Positions 6,873-15,090 are shown, counted from the first letter of the stretch. The stretch: 38,983 nucleotides of DNA from an uncultured Lachnospiraceae bacterium (GCA_947643615.1 CANRWO010000033.1:1-38983); one strand, 5' to 3'. Translations and numbers: made by a program. The notes: generated by a model from the sequence alone, not told the origin.

Positions 6873-8690
6873 ATGAAGGAATATAGTGGGAAAAGCGCTT
6901 GTGGGGGAATTGCCATCGGCAGAATTCATCTGATGGACAAAAAGAGGGCAGCCGTCGCAAGGTATAAGGTGGAGGACATCCGGAGGGAAATCAGACGTTT
7001 TGATGAAGCCAGAAGAAAGGCCGAAAGCCAGCTTGCCGGATTGTATGAAAAAGCTGTCCAAGAGGTGGGGGAGGCATATGCGGCAATTTTTGAGACCCAT
7101 CGGATGATGCTGGAGGACGACGACTATCTGGTCTCTGTGAAGGACGTGATCTCAGGGCAGAAAGTGAATGCGGAATATGCCGTAGCATCCGTGTCGGAAC
7201 GTTTTGCGGAGCTGTTTGCGTCTATGGACAACACATACATGAAAGAGCGGGCGGCGGATGTCAGGGATATCTCAGACCGTGTGGTCAGGATCCTGAAAGG
7301 TTTGAATATTGAGGCAGAAGGCCCCGAGGAAGCAGGGCAGCCGGAGGGAACGGTGTGTGTCAGGGAAGCAGGGTGGCCGGAGGAAACGGTATGTGCCAGG
7401 GAAGCAGGGCAGCCGGAGGAGATGGTGTGTGCCAGGGCAGCAGAAGCGTCAGAGCAGGCGGCACAGTCAAAGGGGACAGCATGGACTGGAGAGGATGTAT
7501 GGTCTGGGGAAGCGGGGTGGCCGGGCGAACCTGTGATTGTGCTTGCCGATGACCTGGTGCCCAGCGAGACGGTCCAGATTGACAAGGAACTTGTGCTTTC
7601 CTTCGTGACGGTGCATGGTTCTGTGGATTCCCATACGGCCATCCTTGCCCGCACAATGAATATCCCCTCCCTGGTGGGGGTCAATATTGAGATTTCGGAG
7701 GACCTGGAGGGAAAGATGGCAGTGGTGGACGGTTCCGGCGGAATGCTGTATATAGAGCCGGATAGAAGAACCATTGCCAGGATGGAGGAACGGAATCAAG
7801 AGGAAGCGGAAAAGCGGAGGCTCCTTCAGGGACTCAGAGGAAAAGAAAACGTTACAAAAAGCGGCCGGCAGGTTTTGGTCCATGCCAACATCGGGAATGT
7901 CAGGGATTTGGACGCTGTGCTGCAAAATGACGCGGGGGGGATTGGACTGTTCAGGAGCGAGTTTATTTATCTGGAGAGCAACACATACCCCACAGAGGAG
8001 GAACAATTTCGGATCTATAAAAAGACTGCCCAGGCAATGGCGGGAAAACGTGTAATTATCAGGACGCTTGATATCGGCGCGGATAAACAGGCGGATTATT
8101 TCAGACTGGACAAAGAGGAGAACCCTGCCATGGGACTGAGGGCAATACGGCTCTGCCTTACCAGGCCGGAGATTTTTAAGACCCAGCTGCGCGCTGTGTA
8201 CAGGGCATCGGAGTACGGCAGGCTTGGCATTATGTATCCCATGATCACTTCTCTGGAGGAGATCAGGAAGATAAAGCAGATATCGGCGGAAGTGCGGGCG
8301 GAGCTGGACAGGGAAAGGATACCATACCAAGATGTGGAGGAAGGCATTATGATTGAGACTCCCGCCGCTGCCATTATAAGCGATCTCCTGGCGAAAGAGG
8401 TGGACTTCTTCAGCATTGGAACAAATGACCTTTCACAGTATACCATGGCTGTTGACCGTCAGAACCCCAAACTGGACGCGTTTTTTGACCCCCATCACGA
8501 GGCAGTCCTCAGGATGGCCGAGCTGGTGTGCAGGAATGCACATGCGGAAAACATCTGGGTGGGCATCTGCGGGGAGCTTGGGGCGGATTTGGAGCTGACA
8601 GAGCGCTTTCTCAGGATGGGCGTGGACGAATTCTCCGTTTCTCCGGCACGTATATTACCGCTGCGTGACAGGATACGGAGCCTGGAATAA
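6873..8690 (+). CDS. ptsI: PTS enzyme I with a repeat-built insertion
   Basis: Phosphoenolpyruvate-protein phosphotransferase (EI), the cytoplasmic first step of the PTS, passing phosphate from PEP to HPr. It contains the N-terminal EI domain, the phospho-histidine segment VDSHTAILAR (His about residue 254), the PEP-binding barrel with FFSIGTNDLSQYTMAVDR, and the active-site Cys motif GICGELGAD. At 605 residues it is longer than the usual 540-575. The excess sits at about 147-219, in the linker before the phospho-His domain, and is built of 12-residue repeats (REAGxPEETVCA). GGGAGGGAG precedes the ATG at 6873. No HPr or EII gene is in the window. Key catalytic residues are intact, so activity is likely. 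Confidence 0.92.
   Translation: MKEYSGKSACGGIAIGRIHLMDKKRAAVARYKVEDIRREIRRFDEARRKAESQLAGLYEKAVQEVGEAYAAIFETHRMMLEDDDYLVSVKDVISGQKVNAEYAVASVSERFAELFASMDNTYMKERAADVRDISDRVVRILKGLNIEAEGPEEAGQPEGTVCVREAGWPEETVCAREAGQPEEMVCARAAEASEQAAQSKGTAWTGEDVWSGEAGWPGEPVIVLADDLVPSETVQIDKELVLSFVTVHGSVDSHTAILARTMNIPSLVGVNIEISEDLEGKMAVVDGSGGMLYIEPDRRTIARMEERNQEEAEKRRLLQGLRGKENVTKSGRQVLVHANIGNVRDLDAVLQNDAGGIGLFRSEFIYLESNTYPTEEEQFRIYKKTAQAMAGKRVIIRTLDIGADKQADYFRLDKEENPAMGLRAIRLCLTRPEIFKTQLRAVYRASEYGRLGIMYPMITSLEEIRKIKQISAEVRAELDRERIPYQDVEEGIMIETPAAAIISDLLAKEVDFFSIGTNDLSQYTMAVDRQNPKLDAFFDPHHEAVLRMAELVCRNAHAENIWVGICGELGADLELTERFLRMGVDEFSVSPARILPLRDRIRSLE
7329..7436 (+). repeat. Three 36-bp tandem repeats inside ptsI
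   Basis: Units 7329-7364, 7365-7400 and 7401-7436 are near-identical in-frame repeats starting GAAGCAGGG and ending GTGTGCCAGG or close to it, each coding for 12 residues. A more degenerate Trp/Gly/Glu-rich copy continues to about 7530. A multiple of three keeps the frame, so repeat number could vary between strains without inactivating enzyme I. Confidence 0.85.
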
Positions 8691-8777
8691 AAGAGTATCT
8701 TTTTTGTTGGGCCTTTTTGGAAAAACATTGCATAAAAACTTCGTATGTAAAAACGAAAATACAGGAGGACACGGCCT

Positions 8778-8852
8778 TTGAAAGCCGTTGGAAAGAGCAG
8801 GAAGGACGCGCTGAAGCGCATACGGAGGTGTAAAAATGAGAAAGCTGATTAA
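8778..8852 (+). CDS. Possible upstream leader peptide of the GH42 gene
   Basis: AGGAGG (8763-8768) lies 9 nt before a TTG at 8778 that opens a 24-codon, very basic frame (KSRKDALKRIRR in its middle). It ends at TAA 8850-8852, 17 nt inside the following beta-galactosidase gene. The strong ribosome binding site has no other use here, and the overlap would allow translational coupling. No homology is recognised, so this is speculative. Confidence 0.3.
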   Translation: MKAVGKSRKDALKRIRRCKNEKAD

Positions 8853-10896
8853 CGGAAACGGGATTGATCTGGGAGTCTGTTATTACCCTGAGCACTGGGA
8901 CAAAAGCCTGTGGGCGGAGGATTTGGGCAGAATGCAGGCGGCAGGGCTTAAGACCGTCCGCATTGCGGAGTTTGCATGGAATCTGGTGGAACCCACGGAA
9001 GGGGAATTTTCATACGGTTTCTTTGATGCATTTTTAGACTTGGCACAGGAAAAAGGGATGCAGGTAATTTTCTGCACTCCTACGGCAACGCCGCCAGCCT
9101 GGCTGACGGACCGGTATCCTGAAGTACTGAATGCGGACAGGGAGGGCAATTTGATCCATCACGGCTCCCGCAGGCATTATAACTATAATTCCCCTGTCTA
9201 CCAGGATTTCTGCAGGCGTATTGTGGAGAAGTCGGCCGCACATTATGGACAGCATCCTGCTATTGTGGGGTGGCAGCTGGACAATGAGTTTAATTGTGAG
9301 AACAGCGAGTTTTATTCCGAGAGTGACACCAGGGCATTCCGCATATTCCTGCAGGAAAAATATGGTACTTTGGATGCCTTGAATAAGGCCTGGGGAACTG
9401 TGTTCTGGAACCAGGCTTACACGGACTGGAATCAGGTTCATCTACCCAGAAAAACCAATACGGGATCTGTAAATCCTCATCTACAGTTGGATTATTATCG
9501 TTTCATTTCCCACAGTGTCTGCCGTTTTGCAAAGCAGCAGGCGGATATTATACGGAAATACTGCAAAGAGGGAGATTTTATCACCACAAATGGTATATTT
9601 GGCAATATTGATTATCTGAGGTTGCAGAGGGAAAGCCTGGACATGCTGATGTATGATTCCTACCCCAACTTTGCGTACTGCCTGGACGGCTATCGGGAGA
9701 CAGATCTGATGAAAGACAGGAGATGGAGCCGTAACCTGGCGGAAGTCCGGGCGGTTTCCCGTAATTTTGGCATTATGGAGCAGCAAAGCGGCGCAAACGG
9801 ATGGAATACGAGGATGGAAGCGCCTACCCCCCGGCCAGGGCAGCTCACCTTGTGGACCTTTCAGAGTATCGCCCATGGGGCGGACTTTATCAGCTATTTC
9901 CGGTGGAGGACCTGCACTTTCGGCACAGAGATGTACTGGCATGGTATCCTGGACTATTCCGGGCGGGAGAACCGTAGATTGAGAGAAGTGACAGATGTGT
10001 CACATAAGGTAAATGCCATACAGGAGGCGGCTGGATCCGCCTACAGCGCAAAAGTCGGTATTTTGAAGGATTATGACAATATCTGGGACTGCCAGGTAGA
10101 CAATTGGCACCGGAGGGTGGACGGCGTCAGCCAGGAAGCCTTGTTTACGGCATTGCAGATAGCCCATGTTCCCTTTGATTATATTTATATAGAAGACGGA
10201 ACGGATCCGGAGAGTATCTGTAAATATGAAGTGCTTTTTTATCCTCATGCGTCCATATTGACAGAGGGGAAGATGAGGCTTTTGGAGCAATATGTGTCCG
10301 GCGGCGGGAAGCTGGTGATGGGTTGCCGCACCGGATATAAGGATGAGAGCGGGAAATGTGTCATGGAGCGCCTGCCAGGCCTGGCGGCAAATTTAACTGG
10401 GACTGACGTGGAAGAGTATTCCTTCGTGGCGCCGGATGACGGCAGGGTCATGGCAGAGTGGGACGGTGAGGAGATAGAAGCAGCAGTGTTTAACGACTTG
10501 CTTGCCCCTGTGGGAGAAGGAGCGGAGGTTCTGGCAGTCTATACAGGCAGCTATTATGCGGGCGCCCCTGCATTGGTGCGCAACCGTTTCGGTAAAGGGG
10601 AGGCCTATTATTTCGGCGGTGCCTTTGCGCCGGGTACGGCAGAAGCGTTTGTGCGTAAACTGGGGATCGGGGAGCCTTACAAGGAGACCATGGAAATTCC
10701 ATCAGGCTGTGAGCTGGCGGTGAGGGAAAAGGATGGGGTGCAGTACTTTTTTGTATTGAATTACGGGAAAGAGCCTGGGAAGATCTTATTGAACACAGGA
10801 CTGCCGGAACTGCTTTCCGGGGAGGTATGTGAGGGGGCGCATATTCTGGAGCCATATGGGGTCAGGGTTTTTGTGAAGGGTAAGAGCCAGAGTTAA
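8836..10896 (+). CDS. GH42 beta-galactosidase
   Basis: Glycoside hydrolase family 42 beta-galactosidase, 686 residues, the usual size. The catalytic (beta/alpha)8 domain begins GVCYYPEHW (residues 13-21). The acid/base Glu is in GWQLDNEF (about E151), and the nucleophile Glu in GIMEQQSG (about E315). A trimerisation domain with a class I glutamine amidotransferase-like fold and a C-terminal beta domain follow, as usual. There is no signal peptide, so it acts in the cytoplasm on imported galactosides. GGAGG lies 7 nt before the ATG. No sugar transporter is adjacent, so the natural substrate (lactose, galacto-oligosaccharide or arabinogalactan fragment) is open. Confidence 0.93.
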   Translation: MRKLINGNGIDLGVCYYPEHWDKSLWAEDLGRMQAAGLKTVRIAEFAWNLVEPTEGEFSYGFFDAFLDLAQEKGMQVIFCTPTATPPAWLTDRYPEVLNADREGNLIHHGSRRHYNYNSPVYQDFCRRIVEKSAAHYGQHPAIVGWQLDNEFNCENSEFYSESDTRAFRIFLQEKYGTLDALNKAWGTVFWNQAYTDWNQVHLPRKTNTGSVNPHLQLDYYRFISHSVCRFAKQQADIIRKYCKEGDFITTNGIFGNIDYLRLQRESLDMLMYDSYPNFAYCLDGYRETDLMKDRRWSRNLAEVRAVSRNFGIMEQQSGANGWNTRMEAPTPRPGQLTLWTFQSIAHGADFISYFRWRTCTFGTEMYWHGILDYSGRENRRLREVTDVSHKVNAIQEAAGSAYSAKVGILKDYDNIWDCQVDNWHRRVDGVSQEALFTALQIAHVPFDYIYIEDGTDPESICKYEVLFYPHASILTEGKMRLLEQYVSGGGKLVMGCRTGYKDESGKCVMERLPGLAANLTGTDVEEYSFVAPDDGRVMAEWDGEEIEAAVFNDLLAPVGEGAEVLAVYTGSYYAGAPALVRNRFGKGEAYYFGGAFAPGTAEAFVRKLGIGEPYKETMEIPSGCELAVREKDGVQYFFVLNYGKEPGKILLNTGLPELLSGEVCEGAHILEPYGVRVFVKGKSQS

Positions 10897-10923
10897 AGCG
10901 TTTCATCTACCTTTTGGGGTTTG

Positions 10924-10949
10924 TCCCGCATGGAAAAAGTCATGCGGGA
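10924..10949. terminator. Hairpin after the GH42 gene
   Basis: TCCCGCATG (10924-10932) pairs with CATGCGGGA (10941-10949) around an A-rich 8-nt loop. No T run follows, so it is a strong stem-loop but not a canonical terminator. Confidence 0.45.
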
Positions 10950-11022
10950 AGGGCCCGGATATCAATAGAAAAACAGCAATTGAGAAAATTTGAAAAAAAT
11001 TGCATTTTTTGTATAAAAAGTA

Positions 11023-11051
11023 TTGCAAATTGGAAATACTTCGTGTATAAT
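11023..11051 (+). promoter_or_regulatory. tRNA-Gln promoter
   Basis: TTGCAA (11023-11028), a 17-bp spacer and TATAAT (11046-11051), 18 bp before the mature tRNA start and embedded in AT-rich DNA. A good sigma-A promoter for a single tRNA gene. Confidence 0.75.
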
Positions 11052-11069
11052 ACATCAAGTAATACAGAT

Positions 11070-11141
11070 AGCGCTATCGCCAAACGGTAAGGCAACGGAC
11101 TCTGACTCCGTCATTTCAAGGTTCGAATCCTTGTAGCGCTG
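11070..11141 (+). tRNA. tRNA-Gln (anticodon CUG)
   Basis: A 72-nt cloverleaf. Acceptor arms AGCGCTA (11070-11076) and TAGCGCT (11134-11140) pair perfectly with discriminator G at 11141. The D arm is TCGCCAAACGGTAAGGCA, the anticodon stem CGGAC/CTCCG-type encloses CTCTGAC with anticodon CTG (reads CAG), and the T arm contains GGTTCGAATCC. CCA is not encoded and must be added post-transcriptionally. It has its own promoter and terminator. The DNA downstream is an AT-richer, defence-gene-bearing stretch, in keeping with tRNA genes as insertion hotspots, although no integrase or att repeat is visible. Confidence 0.95.
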
Positions 11142-11149
11142 CGAAAATG

Positions 11150-11179
11150 CCCCGGTGGAGAGATTCACCGGGGTTTTTT
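11150..11179 (+). terminator. Intrinsic terminator after tRNA-Gln
   Basis: CCCCGGTG (11150-11157) pairs with CACCGGGG (11166-11173) and is followed by six T residues (11174-11179). A textbook rho-independent terminator ending the tRNA transcript. Confidence 0.92.
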
Positions 11180-11182
11180 GTA

Positions 11183-11308
11183 CAGAAAAACCGGAACACA
11201 GAAGAGGCTTTTGGGAAAACGGCAGTAGAAGCAGCTAAACAGGCTGCTCAAATGAAAAGTATTGAAAAAACCATCAAGCAGCAGCTGCGGCAAAGGTTAC
11301 GGCGGTAA
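11183..11308 (+). pseudogene. Possible coding remnant, unknown
   Basis: A start-less open frame of about 41 codons with helix-favouring, Ala/Glu/Lys/Gln-rich composition (EAAKQAAQMKSIEKTIKQQL near its middle), ending at TAA 11306-11308. Composition suggests the tail of a coiled or helical protein left at an island boundary. I cannot assign a family, and it may be chance. The rest of 11309-11472 shows nothing convincing. Confidence 0.25.
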
Positions 11309-11472
11309 CATCCTATGGTACACACAGAAACGCAGGAAAATCAGAAAGCTCATAAAATAATATGCGACTTTGGGAAGGGATGCATATAATCCCACACTTA
11401 TATCGGGGCAACTCAAAAAGAGCTTTTTCAGAGGATAAAAAAGAAATGATTCTGAATCACTGTTTTTTCTGT

Positions 11473-11500
11473 TTAACACTTTGATAATTTATGATAAAAT
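11473..11500 (+). promoter_or_regulatory. Promoter of the unknown gene at 11525
   Basis: TTAACA (11473-11478), a 16-bp AT-rich spacer and TAAAAT (11495-11500), 25 bp before the start codon. Plausible but not a perfect sigma-A promoter. Confidence 0.45.
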
Positions 11501-11524
11501 CAAGCAAAAAAGGGAGTGTGGGAT

Positions 11525-12463
11525 ATGAAATTAAGAGAAGCATATGATAAATGTAAAAGGGCATATGGCACAATTGATTTCTATTATAATAGCCTGGTCC
11601 AAAGTAGCAAGAATACAGACTTTAATAAAAAGGCTTCCCTGCAAGAGTTCAATGTGATATGTGATTCATGCTATGAATTTGCTAAAGAAGAACTGGGGGA
11701 AATCCCTTTTATATCTTCATGCTTAGAGTATATTGAAGAGTGTATGACATGTGAAAGACGAGACATTGATAGTTTAGCAGGAGCCTTTTTTATATTGTAC
11801 CAACGAGTCCAATGCATTCTTTCGCTATATGAATCTACGATATATCCAGTGGATGAGGAGTTAGGCTTAGATATTAAAATACCCAAAACAGATAATCTAA
11901 CGGATTTGAAAAAATATATTGATGGTCTGGAATTTATTTTTTCGAAATGCCCTTTTTTTCAAAATAGTGAGGCAAGTTTAAAATTAAAGGCCGTTGAAAA
12001 TGGATCGATATTGCTTTTATTTGGCATCGCAGCTTCCTTAGCTGTTGGAAGTGTCTTTTTAAACAATATTGCTGCATTTATTGATAAATGTTTTGTTATC
12101 AGAAGTCATAAACTAACATGTGAAATGCAAAAACAGATGGTTAAAAATGCAGAAATGGATGAAAAAGAGAAAGAAGAAATTATTAAAAGTGTAGATAAAC
12201 TATATAAAGTATACGTCCAAAAAACAATAAAAGAATTGGAAGAGGAAACAGGATATCAAATACGAGATGGCGATGAAAGAGGAAGGGCAGAGCAGTCAAT
12301 GGAAAAAATGGAAAGATTGTTGGATAAAGGAGTGCAAATATATTCATCAATTAACTCTCCCGAAGAGATAAAAGCTGTATTTGCGCCTATTGAAATGCGC
12401 TATTTGGAAATAGAGAAGGGATTAAAACAGATAGAAGAAAAAATAGATATGGATAGTGAATAA
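11525..12463 (+). CDS. Unknown protein with one hydrophobic segment, next to Septu genes
   Basis: A 312-residue protein of unknown family. The start at 11525 is chosen because AGGGAG (11511-11516) lies 8 nt upstream; the GTG at 11516 overlaps that site. The first 160 residues look alpha-helical and soluble, with several Cys. A hydrophobic stretch (ILLLFGIAASLAVGSVFL, about residues 168-185) could be a membrane helix. A long charged helical or coiled-coil segment follows (KNAEMDEKEKEEIIKSVDKL). It is AT-rich like the downstream ATPase/HNH pair and lies 314 bp before them on the same strand, between a tRNA and that defence pair. A membrane-acting effector or accessory subunit is conceivable, but this is inference from position only. 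Confidence 0.65.
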   Translation: MKLREAYDKCKRAYGTIDFYYNSLVQSSKNTDFNKKASLQEFNVICDSCYEFAKEELGEIPFISSCLEYIEECMTCERRDIDSLAGAFFILYQRVQCILSLYESTIYPVDEELGLDIKIPKTDNLTDLKKYIDGLEFIFSKCPFFQNSEASLKLKAVENGSILLLFGIAASLAVGSVFLNNIAAFIDKCFVIRSHKLTCEMQKQMVKNAEMDEKEKEEIIKSVDKLYKVYVQKTIKELEEETGYQIRDGDERGRAEQSMEKMERLLDKGVQIYSSINSPEEIKAVFAPIEMRYLEIEKGLKQIEEKIDMDSE

Positions 12464-12777
12464 AGGAGGATGGGGTGATAATTTATTTTGCCTTTGATTT
12501 TGGCAGTGTAAAAAAGCTATCCACCCGAAGTTAATAGATAGATGGAGATGTAATGTCTTTAGAGTTTGGTATTGTCTGAAGCCATTATTTATATGAAAAT
12601 ACTGATAGACAGGTGGCAAAGGAGAATGAAAAATGATATACTGAAAAGTACAGAAGGGAAATTTTATGAAAGAAACTAAGCACCAAACATCTAAGTAATG
12701 GCTGATGTATCAGGTTACAGGTATGATTGAATAAGAAAAGTCGAGGCATCTTAAAAAACGGCAGAGTGGAGATAGCA
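12464..12777 (+). other. AT-rich gap before the Septu genes
   Basis: No gene with a good ribosome binding site is visible in these 314 bp. There are only very short start-stop frames (for example ATG 12552, eight codons) and several promoter-like TATACT/TATATG hexamers without a well-placed -35. No reverse transcriptase gene is nearby, so a retron RNA is not supported. It may hold the promoter for the ATPase/HNH pair. Confidence 0.4.
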
Positions 12778-14112
12778 ATGAAAAGTTTTATTATAAAAAG
12801 TATATCACTTTCCAATTATAGGAAATTTGGAAATAATACATTTTGCCTGAATCCAGGGATGAATGTATTTATAGGGAAAAATGCCTCTGGCAAAACATCT
12901 GTGCTTGAAGCGGTGTCTGTTATCCTGGGGGCGTACCTGGCGGCTTTTAAGGAATATGTTCCAAGCCGTTTCGTCCAAAATATTTCAGACACAGATGTCC
13001 ATAGAAAAAATAATGTATTTTTCAGGCAGCTTGCTACTCCACAGGGGGTGCCGCAGTTTCCGTGTTCAATTGAATGTGTGATGAAATGGGATGATAAGGA
13101 GATTTCTTTCCGAAGAATACTTGAAAAGGAAGGAAGCAGAACGAAATTTGCCGGAAAAAATCCCATGCAGCAAATAGTGAATTATTGGGAAGCATTAATA
13201 AAGTCGGCAGATGGTTCTGATGAAAAACTGGAGTTGCCATTAGTATTGTATCTCAGCTCAGCTCGGTTATGGAATGAAAACAGGGTTGAGGAAATGAGCA
13301 AAATTCCGAATAGAACAAATGCTTACCAGCGTTGCCTGGACAGAAAGAGGAGTAGCCAGACGGGTTTTGACTATATCAGGCTTCTGTCAAACCTGGCAGT
13401 GGAAGAGAATGGAGGAAAACCTCTTGACGCTTACGAAATTATAATGAGTGCATTAAAAGAAAGCATGGCAGGAGAACTAAGAGAAGGAGAGCAGATTATT
13501 TATTCGTCCAGAATAGGAGAGATAGGAATCCGGCAGAAGGATGGAACAGTCATTGAATTTTCGGCGTTAAGTGATGGATATCGGAACGTCATAAAAATAG
13601 TCACGGACATTGCTACTAGAATGTGTATTCTGAATCCCTATTTGGGCGCGGACGTACTGCGTTTGACTCCAGGGGTGGTTATTATTGATGAACTTGATTT
13701 GAGCCTTCATCCAACATGGCAGAGGCGCATCGTCCGAATATTGAAAACAATATTTCCGCAGGTTCAATTTGTATGCGCAACGCATTCTCCTTTCATAATC
13801 CAGTCTTTGGAAGAGGGGGAATTAATTGCGTTAGATAATGATATTGATGAACCATATTCGGGAGAGAGTATTGAAGATATTGCCGAGAACATCATGGATG
13901 TTTCGACGGCAAAGTATAGCGAAAAGAAAGAGGCCATGTACTATGCTGCGGAGGAGTATTTTCAAGCTTTGAACGGTGATGCAACGCAAGAGAGAATGGA
14001 TGAACTGAAAGAGAGGTTGGATGTACTCAGCGCAGAATACAGTGATAATCCGGCATATAATGCGTATATGAAACTTAAGTATCTAGAGAAGAAAGCAGAA
14101 GCAGAGGAATGA
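12778..14112 (+). CDS. ptuA: Septu-type AAA/SMC-like ATPase (PtuA-like)
   Basis: A 444-residue ATPase of the RecF/SMC/ABC-like class. Walker A is GKNASGKT (about 33-40), an ABC-signature-like SALSDGYRN lies at about 262-270, Walker B is VVIIDELD (about 300-307), and an H-loop-type CATHSPF follows at about 333-339. The N-terminus (ISLSNYRKFGNNTF) is the usual first strand of these ATPases. ATG 12778 has GGAG 6 nt upstream; an upstream in-frame TTG at 12727 is less likely. One nucleotide separates its stop from the HNH nuclease gene, the ptuA-ptuB order of the Septu anti-phage system (also the effector pair of retron Ec78). Known PtuA proteins activate or gate the nuclease partner. Motif-based assignment; no search was run. 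Confidence 0.82.
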   Translation: MKSFIIKSISLSNYRKFGNNTFCLNPGMNVFIGKNASGKTSVLEAVSVILGAYLAAFKEYVPSRFVQNISDTDVHRKNNVFFRQLATPQGVPQFPCSIECVMKWDDKEISFRRILEKEGSRTKFAGKNPMQQIVNYWEALIKSADGSDEKLELPLVLYLSSARLWNENRVEEMSKIPNRTNAYQRCLDRKRSSQTGFDYIRLLSNLAVEENGGKPLDAYEIIMSALKESMAGELREGEQIIYSSRIGEIGIRQKDGTVIEFSALSDGYRNVIKIVTDIATRMCILNPYLGADVLRLTPGVVIIDELDLSLHPTWQRRIVRILKTIFPQVQFVCATHSPFIIQSLEEGELIALDNDIDEPYSGESIEDIAENIMDVSTAKYSEKKEAMYYAAEEYFQALNGDATQERMDELKERLDVLSAEYSDNPAYNAYMKLKYLEKKAEAEE

Positions 14113-14113
14113 T

Positions 14114-14776
14114 ATGAGACCAATAGATAAAGGTGAGGCTCCAAATGTCACGTTCCATTGTTATCAAGATGCGGAGCCATATTTGGAAGAACGTATAGGT
14201 GCTTATTGCTCATACTGCGAATTTCCAATTCAGCATGTGCCGGAGGTGGAGCATAAAGAAGCAAAAGCAAGGGGAGGCTCCCAGCTAGCCTGGAGCAATC
14301 TCTTATTATCTTGTAAATATTGTAATGCAAGAAAACATGACGTTGTCTGGGTGGGGGACAAGAACAGATACATATGGCCGGATGAAGAAGATACCTTTCA
14401 TTGCTTTTCATATAGTGACGATATTCCTCAATTAAATGAAGATTATTTAGAGGCGAGAGAGTCTGTTGTCCGCAAAAGAGCGGAGGGACTGTATCAAATG
14501 GTTAAACTGGGAAATATACCAACAAGTCCAAAGGATAAGGATCGGCGCTATGCCAGACGAAGCTATGCCAGGCGCTGTGCAGAACAGTGCAGGACTGCAT
14601 GGGAGAAGATAAGGAATTCTGTGGAGCAGGAGGAATATTTAAACTTGATGCTTGAACTGGCTAAGGCAACAGGGTTCTTTTCGGTGTGGATGGAGGTTTT
14701 TCAAGGAGACGGAGTAGTCAGACAAGGATTGATTGGCGCATTTAAGGGAACGAGGAGAGAATATTGTGAAGAATGA
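14114..14776 (+). CDS. ptuB: Septu-type HNH endonuclease (PtuB-like)
   Basis: A 220-residue HNH nuclease. A zinc-binding CSYC (about 32-35) pairs with CKYC (about 67-70) around the HNH core: EVEHKEAKARGG (E46-H47), then WSNLLLSCKYCNARK with Asn about 62. These proteins typically cut DNA when the partner ATPase senses infection. The start ATG comes one nucleotide after the ptuA stop, so translation is coupled. The C-terminal half is helical and Arg/Glu-rich with no recognised domain. AT-rich like its partner. It is the last gene of the island; the terminator at 15001-15033 lies 225 bp downstream. Confidence 0.82.
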   Translation: MRPIDKGEAPNVTFHCYQDAEPYLEERIGAYCSYCEFPIQHVPEVEHKEAKARGGSQLAWSNLLLSCKYCNARKHDVVWVGDKNRYIWPDEEDTFHCFSYSDDIPQLNEDYLEARESVVRKRAEGLYQMVKLGNIPTSPKDKDRRYARRSYARRCAEQCRTAWEKIRNSVEQEEYLNLMLELAKATGFFSVWMEVFQGDGVVRQGLIGAFKGTRREYCEE

Positions 14777-15000
14777 TTTTTGCGGATTACAGCATTAATG
14801 TTACAGTAACGGGATTTGCTGTTTCTGGGGGCGGGTTCGAGAAGAAAATGTACAGAGCAAAATTGCATGTCGGGGAAGCGGGGGCCATGGTTCTTTCTCG
14901 GGAGTAAAAAGCTGGTGTTCGGACAAATACTATGGCAATGGATTAAGTTGACAAAGAAATCCGGCAGTGTAGGTGAAAAGCAGTTAGCAGGCTGCTTTGG
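14777..15000. other. Gap after the Septu genes, no supported gene
   Basis: Short frames exist (for example from 14816) but have no ribosome binding site or familiar sequence. A TTGACA at 14947-14952 lacks a good -10. It probably contains the 3' end of the island and a return to chromosomal DNA, but I could not place a boundary or find a copy of the tRNA 3' end here. Confidence 0.35.
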
Positions 15001-15033
15001 AAACCTCAGAGGAGAAATCTTCTGAGGTTTTTT
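15001..15033 (+). terminator. Intrinsic terminator upstream of the two-component genes
   Basis: AAACCTCAGA (15001-15010) pairs with TCTGAGGTTT (15021-15030), and the T run continues to 15033. It separates the Septu region from the response-regulator operon. Confidence 0.88.
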
Positions 15034-15090
15034 GCGCCGATGAGTTATGTAGAATAGATTGCGGGAAAAATAAAATAAGGAAGTGATTAT

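Noticed and set aside
7124..7774. Antisense repeat-containing frame opposite ptsI
   Set aside because: Its apparent repeats simply mirror the 36-bp repeats of the real enzyme I gene.
12464..12777. Possible retron RNA before the ptuAB-like pair
   Set aside because: Retron Ec78 uses ptuAB effectors, but no reverse transcriptase is present here and no msr/msd-type inverted repeats were found.
14816..15025. Small frame of 69 codons after the HNH gene
   Set aside because: No ribosome binding site, no familiar sequence, and it runs into the terminator hairpin.
14777..15090. Attachment site matching the tRNA-Gln 3' end
   Set aside because: I looked for a copy of GGTTCGAATCC or the acceptor arm at the far end of the island and found only a weak GGGTTCGA match.
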